A DNA stretch of 64,000 nucleotides from an uncultured Tenacibaculum sp. (lineage in GTDB: Bacteria; Bacteroidota; Bacteroidia; Flavobacteriales; Flavobacteriaceae), in NCBI RefSeq assembly GCF_947499065.1, contig NZ_CANMMT010000004.1, positions 186,001 through 250,000 of the forward strand, in the 5' to 3' direction. Within the stretch, counting starts at the first letter, position 1, and each line of letters opens with the position of its first letter. Shown piece after piece: positions 1 to 8,917 of this stretch. Below the pieces are notes generated by a model, which was not told where the DNA came from, ran no database searches, and saw only the letters and a list, made by a program, of their open reading frames with translations. A program made the translations under genes and the position numbers.

Positions 1-42
1 ATTTCTATTATAAAGAAAACAATTTCTGAGTTTAAGAAATAA
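1..42 (+). CDS. Possible C-terminal end of an upstream gene (partial)
   Basis: Frame 1 stays open from the window edge to a TAA at 40-42 and encodes a 13-residue basic tail ending in EFKK. A strong bidirectional terminator follows 18 bases later, as expected at the end of a plus-strand gene converging on the minus-strand gene at 113. The stretch is too short to identify a product, and an open frame this short could be chance. Confidence 0.3.
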   Translation: MSIIKKTISEFKK

Positions 43-60
43 TAAACTTTTAGAGGTGAT

Positions 61-98
61 AAAAAAAGCAGTATTGAAATTTCAATACTGCTTTTTTT
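61..98. terminator. Bidirectional intrinsic terminator
   Basis: This is a perfect 38-base palindrome with GC-containing arms (AGCAGTATTGAAA and its complement, meeting at 79/80), flanked by a run of A on the left and a run of T on the right. It can therefore stop transcription in both directions. It lies 14 bases beyond the stop of the minus-strand gene at 113-1042 and after the possible plus-strand gene end at 42. Confidence 0.85.
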
Positions 99-112
99 AT
101 GAAGTTTTTCCT

Positions 113-1042
113 TTATTTATTTTCTAAAAGCTTTTTTACTAATTCTTTCAGTTCTTTAATTTCTTTAGTTTGAGCTTCTAATGTTTTGATTTTTTCTTTT
201 TGAATTTTTAATTGTTTTTCCTGAGTAATGGTATATAAAGTTAGTTCTTCTATTTTTTGAAGTAGTTTAGCATCCATTTCAGCTAAAAAGAACCCATTGT
301 TTTTAACATCTTTGGCACTAGGAATGTCTTTTAAATGCCCTTTTTCTTTTATATGATTTTCAACTTCAAAAAGCGTTGGTAAATTATAGTTACTTTCAAA
401 AACAAAGTCAGCCCAGTTAGGAGCTGCTAAAACTTTTATCTCTCTAGCGCCAATAGAACCTTCTACTGCTAATTTATGAGGACCTGTGATTAACGTTCCT
501 ATACCTACTTTATCCATAATGTTAACTTGAGATTTATAAGTTACATAGTCTCTAGTTTCATTGTTTGAAACTACAGTTGGTGAGGTAATTGTAATTAAGT
601 TTTTATCAAAGGTTGTTTTAGATAGTCCATTAATGTTTATTGTTAGAGTATTGCTCGTAGATACTAAATGATATATGGGGATTTTTAAATGATTGTTTGT
701 ATCTAAAAAAGCTTCTCCTAATTTCCATTGGTTAGATAATAAACCAAAAACTGTTTTTGTTTCACTTGAAGATCTATAGAGTAAATTACCTGGGTTTTTA
801 CCGATTTCATAAATTTTAGTATATTTTCCAACGCTGTTTTGATAGCTGTATCCAGAAGTTAGAGTAATTTCCATATAGCCCCAAAACTGGATGTCTCCAA
901 AGTCAATATAAGAAACTTGATTAGCAACACCATTCGGAAAATTAGGACTATTTTTTGTAACGTTAAATTGGTGTCCTTGAGCGAAGGACGTTGAAATAAA
1001 TCCTATGGCAGCTAGGATAGCAATTTTAATTTTTACTTTCAT
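113..1042 (-). CDS. Secreted protein with C-terminal tail-fibre-like coiled-coil module
   Basis: The 309-residue protein starts with a signal peptide (about residues 1-22, ending SFAQ). The middle is beta-rich and not recognised. From about residue 185 it carries the module common in Bacteroidetes secreted proteins: a short 'GIGT..GPHKLAVEGSIGAREI' type repeat segment, the WADFVFE...LPTLFEVE block, then ..LKDIPSAKDV and AEMDAKLLQKIEELTLY. A Lys/Glu-rich coiled coil runs from about 258 to the end. Related modules occur at the ends of phage tail-fibre-like proteins and usually promote trimerisation; a surface or envelope role is inference. The gene is monocistronic, bounded by the terminator at 61-98 and a 75-base gap to the helicase. 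Its exact function is unknown. Confidence 0.75.
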   Translation of the reverse strand: MKVKIKIAILAAIGFISTSFAQGHQFNVTKNSPNFPNGVANQVSYIDFGDIQFWGYMEITLTSGYSYQNSVGKYTKIYEIGKNPGNLLYRSSSETKTVFGLLSNQWKLGEAFLDTNNHLKIPIYHLVSTSNTLTININGLSKTTFDKNLITITSPTVVSNNETRDYVTYKSQVNIMDKVGIGTLITGPHKLAVEGSIGAREIKVLAAPNWADFVFESNYNLPTLFEVENHIKEKGHLKDIPSAKDVKNNGFFLAEMDAKLLQKIEELTLYTITQEKQLKIQKEKIKTLEAQTKEIKELKELVKKLLENK

Positions 1043-1117
1043 AGTAGTTTAATATTTAGGCGCAAAAAAGTAGTAACTTTTTAAGCAATTAATTTTATTC
1101 AAATATATTAAATACAT

Positions 1118-4090
1118 TTAATTTACCATTTCATGCACATGTAAATGCTTTTTTAATACTCCCGAAGGTGTGTTTTTTGTTTCGTCAAAAATTCGAGTGT
1201 CACCAAATAGTATAAAACTTTCTTTTGCTCTTGAAACAGCAACATTTAACATGTTAGGTTTGTTGTCTTTTTCAAAGAACATGGTTCCTTCATCTTCGTT
1301 TGAATATACAGAGCTAAATAATATGATATTACGTTCAGCTCCTTGTAATGCATGCACTGTTCCTAGTTTAATATCATTAACTTTATAACCAGCTTCGCTT
1401 AAAGCTTTGGAAAGTTCTCCTTTTTGACTTGCAAATGGAGTAATGATTCCCAATTGCTTTTCAATAGTATCTACACCATAAGCTTTTTGAATAGTTTCCT
1501 TGTTTTGCTGTAACCAAGTTATAATAGCGTTTACTTCTTTTATGTTACGACGGCTATTGTATTTACGTTCGCTAACTCCTTCAACATGATAAGCGACCAT
1601 AGGAGGAAAGGCTTGAGTATCTTTTGTTTTTCCTTTCATAGGTTTTAAGATACCATTGTAAGCTAATTCGTTACAAAAATCAATAATTTCATCGTTACAT
1701 CTTCTGTGTTCTAATAAAACTAATCCTTGCTCTTTTTCTTCCTTCAAAGGAGTTTCATACTCACAAGCGTTTTGAGCCATTCTCATAATACTTCCACTTG
1801 ATGCCAAAAAACCAATATCACCAAGATAAGAAGTGTCGCTTTTATTTTCAAGCATATTAAGGCTAGTTAAGTTTCCTACATCAATCCTTTCAGGAATAGA
1901 CCATATAGGTTCAATTTGCTTTAAGTCGCCAACAACAAAGGCTTTTTTAGCTAAAGAAAACATAGGGATACTAACTTCTGGAGTTACCTGTCCAGCTTCA
2001 TCAATAATTAATAAGTCTAAAAAATTATATAGCGGTAGGTATTCAAAAACAGGTTTTCCGTATTCGTTTTCTCCTTGAAATTGACTAAATAAGAAATGTG
2101 TTGGAGCCATATAAAAAGTAGCCACAAAACAAGGTGTTAGCATAGCTCTACGCTTCCATTTTGCTTGAATAGCTAATTCTCCAGTACCTCTTTCTGTATC
2201 GTTTTCTATAGCGTCTTGAGTTTCTAATAACCAACGGGCCTCCCAATAATGGGTTGCTAAAAGAAAGGCTTTATGACGTAAGTTAACATCTAATTCATCG
2301 TAATAAAAACGATTGCTTTTATCAGTCGAATTTAATTTCTCATATTCATTATCCCACATCAGCGCTTCTTTAGTAGAAGGAAAGCCTTGGATGTTATTTT
2401 CATATTTCCAATTTTTTAATTTCAGGTGAGACTGTAGAATTAAATTAAAGTTGTTAATACTTTCTTTTAAAAATGAAACAGTTCTATTTTGATTATTAAA
2501 TGTAAATTCATCCATTTTAAAGATGCAGTCTTCAGTATTTGAAGAGCTACCAATACTAAAATACTGCTGTACTTTAGTTTTGAAATCCATGTCTTTCGAT
2601 GCGTTTTTTAAATTGGTTATAATGGTTCTCCATTCTTGAAGTTTTCCAATTTTAAAATCATCTTTGTCTATGAAATCACTTTCATTTAAAAGGATGCTGT
2701 TTATATTTTCTATAGAATTGATATAGTTTTCAGAAAATTCAACTCCATCAATTAGAATGTCTTCTATTGCTATAATTTCATCTTGTAAATGATTACAAGC
2801 ATCTTCAAGAGAATTTGAAGATACGTTAAAGTAATTACAGTAATTAGTTAGGAAATAGTAAGCCGCTTCTTGTATATAATCTTCATTTTCTAAATTACAT
2901 AAAGTACCTTCATGTTTGAAAAGATTTCCTTTTAAAAAATTAATTCCTTTTAAAGTTTTTTCACTTTTAGAGTTAGAAGGTAGGTAGGTGGCATATCCAT
3001 TAAAATCTGGAATCCATCGTTCAGATAAACCTTCCATGGTACTTTTTGAATTGATAAAACTATCAATAATATTAGTTACTGCTTGGTTGTTATTAGAACA
3101 AGCCACGATAACAGGTGCATCTTCACCTCTAATAGCAGCTTTTACAAATTCCGTAGCAACTAAACTTTGTAGTAATGTAGTTTTTCCAGTTCCTGGAGGT
3201 CCGTTTACGGCTGTAACAGCATTTTCCTCAGCTACTAAATATGAAAGTAATGTTTTACGCTGACTAATAGATAAAGGAAATTCATTAGACATTTGACCTA
3301 AATGCAAATGATTGTAACTTAAAAACTCTTTATCTGTAATCGCTTGTCTTCTTTCTCTCACATAAGGACTAATTATTTTTGAAAGAGCAGGAAGTTCTTC
3401 TTCATCTTTTAATAAGTTTTCATAAAGAAAAAGAATACTTTTTGCAGTGGCAATTTTAGAACTTACAGCAAAGTAAGTTAGTTGATGTACTGTATTATAT
3501 CCTTCTGTTTTATAACTGTATAAATTATGACGTGTAACATCTAAAAAAACCTCATTGATATAATCCCAATATTCATCCCATGCAACTGGTTCATCTTCAT
3601 ATTCAGGTTCTGGTTCTTCTATATTTTTAGCATCTAAAATGCTGTCTATTGATGAAAAAATAAAATCATTTTTTACATCAGCCATTGGAGTTAAATAGTT
3701 ACGAACAATTAAAGGAAATATCTCTTTTGGAGCAGATAATTGTCCAGATCTATTTGCAACAACAGTTATCCAAAAAGGATGTATAGTTCTATTTTTATAT
3801 TTTGGATTTTCTGTTTGATATGTTAAATGAAAAGGAGCTATAAGTATTTTAGTTTCTTCTACTTGATGCCACTTTGGATCGTCTTTTTTGGTAACTCCTC
3901 TTAATCTGTTAATTCTTCTTTCTTCAACATCTAACAATTCATTTACTTGCTTTGAATTGATTAGAGCATTACTCAAATCAGATGAGTTTTGATGAAAAAG
4001 GTTTTTAATTTTAGCAATATCTATTGCTAAGTTTTCACTATCAAATAAACTGTTTTTATAGTATTGTAACCAGTTTTTTTCGTTTGCCAT
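1118..4090 (-). CDS. Large superfamily 1 DNA/RNA helicase (Upf1-like, AAA_11/AAA_12 type)
   Basis: This 990-residue protein has the SF1 helicase motifs in order: a Q-motif-like SISQRKTLL near 274-282, Walker A GPPGTGKTT at 297-305, Walker B DEAG at 697-700 followed by the motif III-like VVGDLKQIEP, then GTVHALQGAE (motif V) and NVAVSRAKESF (motif VI) near the C-terminus. The roughly 390 residues between motifs I and II are a large insertion typical of DNA2/Upf1-like helicases. The N-terminal 270 residues are not recognised, and no nuclease motif is apparent. It is predicted to be a cytoplasmic, ATP-driven nucleic-acid translocase in repair, RNA metabolism or defence. It stands alone: there is no neighbouring methylase, nuclease or phospholipase to indicate a defence system. 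Family assignment is firm; role is unknown. Confidence 0.85.
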   Translation of the reverse strand: MANEKNWLQYYKNSLFDSENLAIDIAKIKNLFHQNSSDLSNALINSKQVNELLDVEERRINRLRGVTKKDDPKWHQVEETKILIAPFHLTYQTENPKYKNRTIHPFWITVVANRSGQLSAPKEIFPLIVRNYLTPMADVKNDFIFSSIDSILDAKNIEEPEPEYEDEPVAWDEYWDYINEVFLDVTRHNLYSYKTEGYNTVHQLTYFAVSSKIATAKSILFLYENLLKDEEELPALSKIISPYVRERRQAITDKEFLSYNHLHLGQMSNEFPLSISQRKTLLSYLVAEENAVTAVNGPPGTGKTTLLQSLVATEFVKAAIRGEDAPVIVACSNNNQAVTNIIDSFINSKSTMEGLSERWIPDFNGYATYLPSNSKSEKTLKGINFLKGNLFKHEGTLCNLENEDYIQEAAYYFLTNYCNYFNVSSNSLEDACNHLQDEIIAIEDILIDGVEFSENYINSIENINSILLNESDFIDKDDFKIGKLQEWRTIITNLKNASKDMDFKTKVQQYFSIGSSSNTEDCIFKMDEFTFNNQNRTVSFLKESINNFNLILQSHLKLKNWKYENNIQGFPSTKEALMWDNEYEKLNSTDKSNRFYYDELDVNLRHKAFLLATHYWEARWLLETQDAIENDTERGTGELAIQAKWKRRAMLTPCFVATFYMAPTHFLFSQFQGENEYGKPVFEYLPLYNFLDLLIIDEAGQVTPEVSIPMFSLAKKAFVVGDLKQIEPIWSIPERIDVGNLTSLNMLENKSDTSYLGDIGFLASSGSIMRMAQNACEYETPLKEEKEQGLVLLEHRRCNDEIIDFCNELAYNGILKPMKGKTKDTQAFPPMVAYHVEGVSERKYNSRRNIKEVNAIITWLQQNKETIQKAYGVDTIEKQLGIITPFASQKGELSKALSEAGYKVNDIKLGTVHALQGAERNIILFSSVYSNEDEGTMFFEKDNKPNMLNVAVSRAKESFILFGDTRIFDETKNTPSGVLKKHLHVHEMVN

Positions 4091-4263
4091 GCTTATTTCT
4101 TATCGGTCAGAAATTTGTGTTTTTTTGGATAAGGGGAGGGCGAAAATAAAAGATTAAAATTGTTAAATCTGCTTTTTTAAAAGCTTTTTATTAACGAAAA
4201 AAGGGGAGTCTTTTTAGTCGTTTAATTTCCAGTGAAATAAATTAAAAGAATTTAGTCTGTAAT

Positions 4264-4980
4264 TTATTGTTGTGCGTAATAATGATAATCTTTAATAACA
4301 GTATTAATAAAGTCTATTGGTTTTTCCTCAGTATGAATACCTGTTAATTCAATGATTTTTTGATGTAATTTTAGAATTACCTTATGATTTCTTTTTCTTC
4401 TAGCATCATTAAATACATTTTTAATAGTATGTATGTCACTATCTTTTAATAAAGTAACTTGTGTGTATGTAGGAGTGTAATTGTTGTCGATATCACTAGC
4501 AATAGTGTCTTTTAAACTAATCCTTTTCTTTTCAGAAATTACTGTAGTTGCAGCAGCTAAATCACCCAAGCGTTGTCCCTTCCCATTTAAAAGAATAGTT
4601 AAAACAGCGACAGAACCACTAGCCAAGGTAAAATCGATAACACGTAATAACCAACGAATTAAATAACTTCCAAATGTAGGTTTAGAACCATCTAGTTTTA
4701 CAACACGAATTTGGTTAAAATATTTACCAGGCGTTTGTCCGTTCATTAATACCTCAAAAATTAAGCTATAAAAAAAGACAGGTAAACTAATAAGTGCCCA
4801 TAAACTCATGTATTCCATACTTGGAGCTATGTCTAACATCCCCATAATAAGTATGATTATTATATAATAACCAATTATAAATAAGGCATCAATTAAATAC
4901 GAACCTATGCGCGTTGTTATATGAGCTACATTTTGATTTATAGAAATATTTTGTGCAGTTTCTATTTGAAAATTATCCAT
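4264..4980 (-). CDS. RDD family membrane protein
   Basis: The 238-residue protein has the RDD family layout: an N-terminal Arg in TTRIGSYLIDALF with the Asp of the first membrane helix, a second helix near residues 75-95, the NGQTPGKYFNQIRVV loop, and a third hydrophobic stretch around LLRVIDFTLASGSVAVLTILL followed by GQRLGDLAA. A soluble tail of about 80 residues follows. RDD proteins are inner-membrane proteins of uncertain transport or scaffold function. The gene is divergent from the SpoIIM-MoxR-DUF58 operon starting at 5100; this RDD/SpoIIM pairing is conserved in Bacteroidetes and suggests a shared envelope function. The family call is secure; the substrate is not known. Confidence 0.88.
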   Translation of the reverse strand: MDNFQIETAQNISINQNVAHITTRIGSYLIDALFIIGYYIIIILIMGMLDIAPSMEYMSLWALISLPVFFYSLIFEVLMNGQTPGKYFNQIRVVKLDGSKPTFGSYLIRWLLRVIDFTLASGSVAVLTILLNGKGQRLGDLAAATTVISEKKRISLKDTIASDIDNNYTPTYTQVTLLKDSDIHTIKNVFNDARRKRNHKVILKLHQKIIELTGIHTEEKPIDFINTVIKDYHYYAQQ

Positions 4981-5099
4981 TGATTAGTTTTTCAATTTTT
5001 TTTATTGTTGTTTCTTTAACTTTTTTTAGCTTAGCGAAGATAAAAAGATTCTATGATTAAAGAAATTGCACGAAAGAAAACTACTATTTTTCTTAAAAA

Positions 5100-6065
5100 A
5101 TGAGAGAAGCTGCTTTTGTAAATAAGAACAAAGAAAAATGGCAACTTTTTGAAGATGTTTTATACAACAAAGCAGTTGTGTCCCCTGATAAATTATCTGA
5201 TTTATATGTTGAATTGACTGACGATTTAAGCTACGCTAAAACCTTTTATCCAAAAGGAAATACTGTAGTGTACTTGAATTCGATTGCTTCAGTAGCACAT
5301 CAAAAAATATATAAAACCAAGAAGGAGAGTAAGAATAGACTCTTTAGTTTTTTTAAAACTGAATTTCCATTATTGTTTTATAAGCATCAAAAGCAACTAT
5401 TAATTGCTTTTGGAGTATTTGCTTTTTTTACTTTATGTGGAGCTTTTTCATCAGCAAACGATATTGATTTTGTACGACTCATTTTAGGTGATAACTATGT
5501 AAACATGACTTTAGAAAACATAGAGAAAGGTGATCCTATGGCAGTTTATAAAAAAGCGAATGAATTAGATATGTTTATAGGTATTACAGTAAACAACATA
5601 AGAGTAGCAATGTATGCTTTTGTTTTAGGAATGTTATTTTCTGTAGGAACTTTATATATAATGATGCAAAATGGAATTATGCTAGGTTCGTTTTTGTATT
5701 TCTTTTACGATAAAGGTTTGTTGTGGGAATCTTCAAGAACCATTTGGATTCATGGAACCATAGAAATATCAGTAATTGTAATAGCAGGTTGTGCAGGATT
5801 AGTTTTGGGTAATGGATTGTTATTTCCTAAAACATATTCTCGATTAGAATCTTTTAAAAGAAGTATGAAAGATGGATTGAAAATTATGGTAAGTACCATT
5901 CCTTTTTTCATCATAGCTGGTTTTTTAGAAGGTTTTGTAACCAGACATACTGAAATGCCAGACTGGTTAGCAGTTTTGATAATCTTATCATCCTTGACTA
6001 TTATAATATTTTATTACGTAATCTATCCAATACAAGTACATAAAAATCAATTAACAAATGACTAA
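5100..6065 (+). CDS. Stage II sporulation protein M-like (SpoIIM/DUF95) membrane protein
   Basis: The 321-residue protein has a soluble N-terminus of about 95 residues starting MREAAFVNKNKEKW, then several membrane helices (first around 98-118) and the NNIRVAMYAFVLGML and WIHGTIEISVIVIAG segments typical of the SpoIIM family. In Firmicutes SpoIIM takes part in engulfment. Flavobacteria do not sporulate, and there the family member travels with RDD, DUF4129, MoxR and DUF58 genes. It is the first gene of a six-gene operon and overlaps the next gene by 8 bases. The ATG is preceded by an A-rich stretch without a Shine-Dalgarno sequence. A 16-codon reading frame starting at 5053 ends in an ATGA overlap with this start. 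Confidence 0.88.
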   Translation: MREAAFVNKNKEKWQLFEDVLYNKAVVSPDKLSDLYVELTDDLSYAKTFYPKGNTVVYLNSIASVAHQKIYKTKKESKNRLFSFFKTEFPLLFYKHQKQLLIAFGVFAFFTLCGAFSSANDIDFVRLILGDNYVNMTLENIEKGDPMAVYKKANELDMFIGITVNNIRVAMYAFVLGMLFSVGTLYIMMQNGIMLGSFLYFFYDKGLLWESSRTIWIHGTIEISVIVIAGCAGLVLGNGLLFPKTYSRLESFKRSMKDGLKIMVSTIPFFIIAGFLEGFVTRHTEMPDWLAVLIILSSLTIIIFYYVIYPIQVHKNQLTND

Positions 6066-6942
6066 AGAATATATAGAATTTAAAAGAGAAAGAGATTTAG
6101 GAAGTATTATTACCGATGCTTTTAAATTCATAAGGTTAGAAGGAAAGCCTTTTTTTAAAACAATAATGAAAGTATCTATTATTCCTATATTATTAGCAAT
6201 TGCATCTTTAATTTTCTACATGTATTCTGCTTCTAGTATGTTTTCAGGATTAGATTTTGAAACAAATTCCAATCCTACTCCTAATTTAGGTTTTGCAGGG
6301 GGAATGTTTTTATCAGCTATACTAATGTCTATTTTTTACTTAATAGCATTGGTTTATGTTAATTTGGCTGGTATGTATTATATAAAATCTTATATAGACA
6401 ATGAGGGAATTGTAAAAGAAGATTATATTAAAAAAGAAATTAAATCAAAGTTTTGGTCTTTTACAGGAATGCTTTTTTTAATGGGAATAATCTTTGTGAT
6501 TAGTGCTATGCTGTGTTTTTTACCGCTTTTTTATACCATACCTGTTTTGTCTTTAACTGCTTCTATATTTGTATATGAAAATGTTTCTGCTACTGATGCA
6601 ATTGGAAAAAGCTTTAACTTTATAAATGGTCATTTTTGGGAAACATTAGGAGTTGTAATTGTTGTTGGATTATTAGTTATGATTTTAGGTTATATATTTC
6701 AAATACCTGCAACTATATATCAATTCGTACAAATGGGAATAGGAGTTAAAAATCAAGATCCAACTCAGATTTTTAATATTTTTATGGATCCTATCTTTTT
6801 AATTTTAACAATTATAGCATATATAGGTAGATTCTTTTTTTATTCTATAACATTAATAACAAACGTGTTTATATATTTTGATATTAATGAGCAAAAGAAC
6901 TTAACAGGAACAATTGAAAAAATAGATGGTTTAGGTCAATAA
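6058..6942 (+). CDS. Integral membrane protein of the SpoIIM-MoxR-DUF58 operon
   Basis: The 294-residue protein has about five or six hydrophobic helices (for example IIPILLAIASLIFYMY, MFLSAILMSIFYLIALVYV, GMLFLMGIIFVISAMLCFLPLFY, TLGVVIVVGLLVMILGYIF). It begins with a charged stretch that includes KERDLGSIITDAFKFIR-like residues. This resembles the glycerophosphoryl-diester-phosphodiesterase-type or DUF4013-type membrane proteins that occupy this operon slot in Bacteroidetes, but I see no catalytic motif. The start lies 8 bases inside the SpoIIM gene, so translation is probably coupled. Only 4 bases separate its stop from the DUF4129 gene. Function is unknown. Confidence 0.75.
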   Translation: MTKEYIEFKRERDLGSIITDAFKFIRLEGKPFFKTIMKVSIIPILLAIASLIFYMYSASSMFSGLDFETNSNPTPNLGFAGGMFLSAILMSIFYLIALVYVNLAGMYYIKSYIDNEGIVKEDYIKKEIKSKFWSFTGMLFLMGIIFVISAMLCFLPLFYTIPVLSLTASIFVYENVSATDAIGKSFNFINGHFWETLGVVIVVGLLVMILGYIFQIPATIYQFVQMGIGVKNQDPTQIFNIFMDPIFLILTIIAYIGRFFFYSITLITNVFIYFDINEQKNLTGTIEKIDGLGQ

Positions 6943-6946
6943 TATT

Positions 6947-7678
6947 TTGAAACAGTATCTTTTTTACATAACGTTTTTATTATTTTCTTTATGTGTTTTT
7001 TCACAAGAAGAAAAAAAGGAAGTTCAGTTTGACGATTCTAGAATCGAGCAAAAGAAATTTGATGCTGAAAAAATAGAAGAGTATAAAAAACAAAAGGAGT
7101 TTATATATATTGTTCAAGAAAGTGAACCGACAGTTTTTGACAAATTTTGGGATTGGTTAAAAAGGATTGTAAAAAATATATTGTCTTATTTCTTTGAAGA
7201 TATTACTCCAGCTGTAGGTTTTTTATGGGATGTTTTAAGAGCCTTACCATATATAATTGCTGGATTAGTATTATTTTTTATTATAAAATTCTTTTTAAAA
7301 GTAAAAGCAAGAAGTATTATGGAAGGTAAAAACGCAAAGTCTATTGTAAATCTTTCAGAAGATGAAGCGTTGATAAGAGATAAGGATTTACCAGGTTTAA
7401 TTCAAAAAGCAATTAATGAAGGAAATTATCAACTAGCAGTACGTTATTATTACTTATTGTTGTTGAAAAATCTATCGGAAAAAGAATTGATTTCTTGGCA
7501 ACAAGAAAAAACAAACGAAGATTATATAAAAGAGTTATCGTTAAACAAAAGCTTGTACTCAGAGTTTAAAAAACTGACTTATTTATATGATTATGTTTGG
7601 TATGGAGATTTTTTAATAGATAAAGAAAAGTTTTTACAAGCCGAAACAAACTTTAAAAGTGTGATTGCTAAAATTTAA
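6947..7678 (+). CDS. DUF4129 domain membrane protein
   Basis: The 243-residue protein has a signal peptide (about 1-19, ending CVFSQ), a periplasmic segment, a membrane helix around LPYIIAGLVLFFIIKFF and a C-terminal DUF4129 domain. That domain shows the family pattern AVRYYYLLLLKNLSEKELISW..EKTNEDYIKEL...F..LTYLYDYVWYG. The start is TTG at 6947, the first usable codon after the previous stop, and the signal peptide follows directly, so no later start fits. DUF4129 proteins accompany MoxR/DUF58 pairs and, in other phyla, transglutaminase-like proteins. The next gene overlaps its end by 14 bases. Confidence 0.85.
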   Translation: MKQYLFYITFLLFSLCVFSQEEKKEVQFDDSRIEQKKFDAEKIEEYKKQKEFIYIVQESEPTVFDKFWDWLKRIVKNILSYFFEDITPAVGFLWDVLRALPYIIAGLVLFFIIKFFLKVKARSIMEGKNAKSIVNLSEDEALIRDKDLPGLIQKAINEGNYQLAVRYYYLLLLKNLSEKELISWQQEKTNEDYIKELSLNKSLYSEFKKLTYLYDYVWYGDFLIDKEKFLQAETNFKSVIAKI

Positions 7679-8906
7679 GGAATTGGATAAAAAACTAAAA
7701 ATATATATTGGTTTATTGATATTTATAATACTTGGTATTGTTTATATTGAATCAGTAAAACCAAAAGAAATAAATTGGTTTCCAAGTTATGCTGCAAATC
7801 ACAAGATACCTTATGGAACATATATTTTACACGAAGAGTTGCCATCTCTTTTTTCAGAAAAGAAAGTAAAAGATATATATCAAAACCCGTATCTATTTTT
7901 AAAAGATTCTACACGTAAAGGAACTTATTTGTTTATAGATAATGCTCTTAATTTTGGAGATGAAGAGTTTGAAGAATTATTAGATTTTGTAGAACGAGGA
8001 AATAATGTATTTATAGCAACAAATGGTATTTATATAGATACTTTAAATGTAAGAACAAAGCAATTAAGTACGTCTGCATTTGAAGAAAAGGCATATCAAA
8101 AAATGAGTAATCCAGAGTTTGGAAACAAAGAGTATTATTTTGATAGAGACTTTCCGAAACGATACTTTTCAGAAATTGACACATTAAATACAACCATTTT
8201 AGGAGAGATAATTATTAAAGATGGAGATGGTGTAATTGAAAGTGCCAAAGCTAATTATATTAGAACAAAGTACGGAAAAGGGTATTTTTATTTGCATACT
8301 TTTCCCCAAGCATTTACTAATTATAGTATGTTGCTAGAAGATAATTATGAATATGTAGGAAATGTATTGTCGTATTTAGATGAAGATAATTCAGGTATTG
8401 GCGAAGGAAAAAGTTATAGTAATAATATAATTTTATGGGACACATATTACAAAACGGGAAAGAGTAGAATAGCCTCGCCAATGCATTATGTGTTAAGTTC
8501 AAAACATTTAAAATGGGCTTATTATGTGGCTTTAATAGGGGTATTGTTTTTTATTGTTTTTAAAGGGAAAAGAAAACAGCGATTTATTCCAGTAATTACA
8601 CCTTTAAAAAATCAAACCTTAGCTTTTACAAGAACAATAGCTAACATGTATTATGAAAAATCAGATCATAAAAATATAGCATCACATAAAATAAATTACT
8701 TTTTAGAATATATAAGAACTACTTACAGATTGTCAACATTAAAAATAGACGAAGCTTTCTATGAGAAATTATCAAGTAGGAGTGGAAAACCATATGAAGA
8801 TGTAGTCAATTTGTTTAAAAAGATAGATGCAATAGCGTCAAAAGAACATATAAAAGAAGAAGAATTAATAGCGTTAAACAAAGCTATAGAAGCGTTTAAA
8901 GAATAA
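7665..8906 (+). CDS. DUF4350 domain membrane protein
   Basis: The 413-residue protein has an N-terminal membrane helix (about residues 12-26), a large periplasmic domain and a second helix near 280-296 (WAYYVALIGVLFFIVF), followed by a cytoplasmic tail of about 115 residues. The segment IPYGTYILHEELPSLFSEKKV and the later LLDFVERGNNVFIATNG match the DUF4350 pattern, which has a glutamine-amidotransferase-like fold without an obvious catalytic Cys here. The annotated start is TTG at 7665, overlapping DUF4129 by 14 bases. A second in-frame TTG at 7683, preceded by AAGGAA, is an equally plausible start. It is likely to work with the MoxR ATPase encoded 11 bases downstream. Confidence 0.8.
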   Translation: MLKFKELDKKLKIYIGLLIFIILGIVYIESVKPKEINWFPSYAANHKIPYGTYILHEELPSLFSEKKVKDIYQNPYLFLKDSTRKGTYLFIDNALNFGDEEFEELLDFVERGNNVFIATNGIYIDTLNVRTKQLSTSAFEEKAYQKMSNPEFGNKEYYFDRDFPKRYFSEIDTLNTTILGEIIIKDGDGVIESAKANYIRTKYGKGYFYLHTFPQAFTNYSMLLEDNYEYVGNVLSYLDEDNSGIGEGKSYSNNIILWDTYYKTGKSRIASPMHYVLSSKHLKWAYYVALIGVLFFIVFKGKRKQRFIPVITPLKNQTLAFTRTIANMYYEKSDHKNIASHKINYFLEYIRTTYRLSTLKIDEAFYEKLSSRSGKPYEDVVNLFKKIDAIASKEHIKEEELIALNKAIEAFKE

Positions 8907-8917
8907 AAAAGAATAGG

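Noticed and set aside
4171..4190. GCTTTT/AAAAGC hairpin with a T run
   Set aside because: The stem is short, almost all AT and points away from any gene end on the plus strand; on the minus strand no T run follows.
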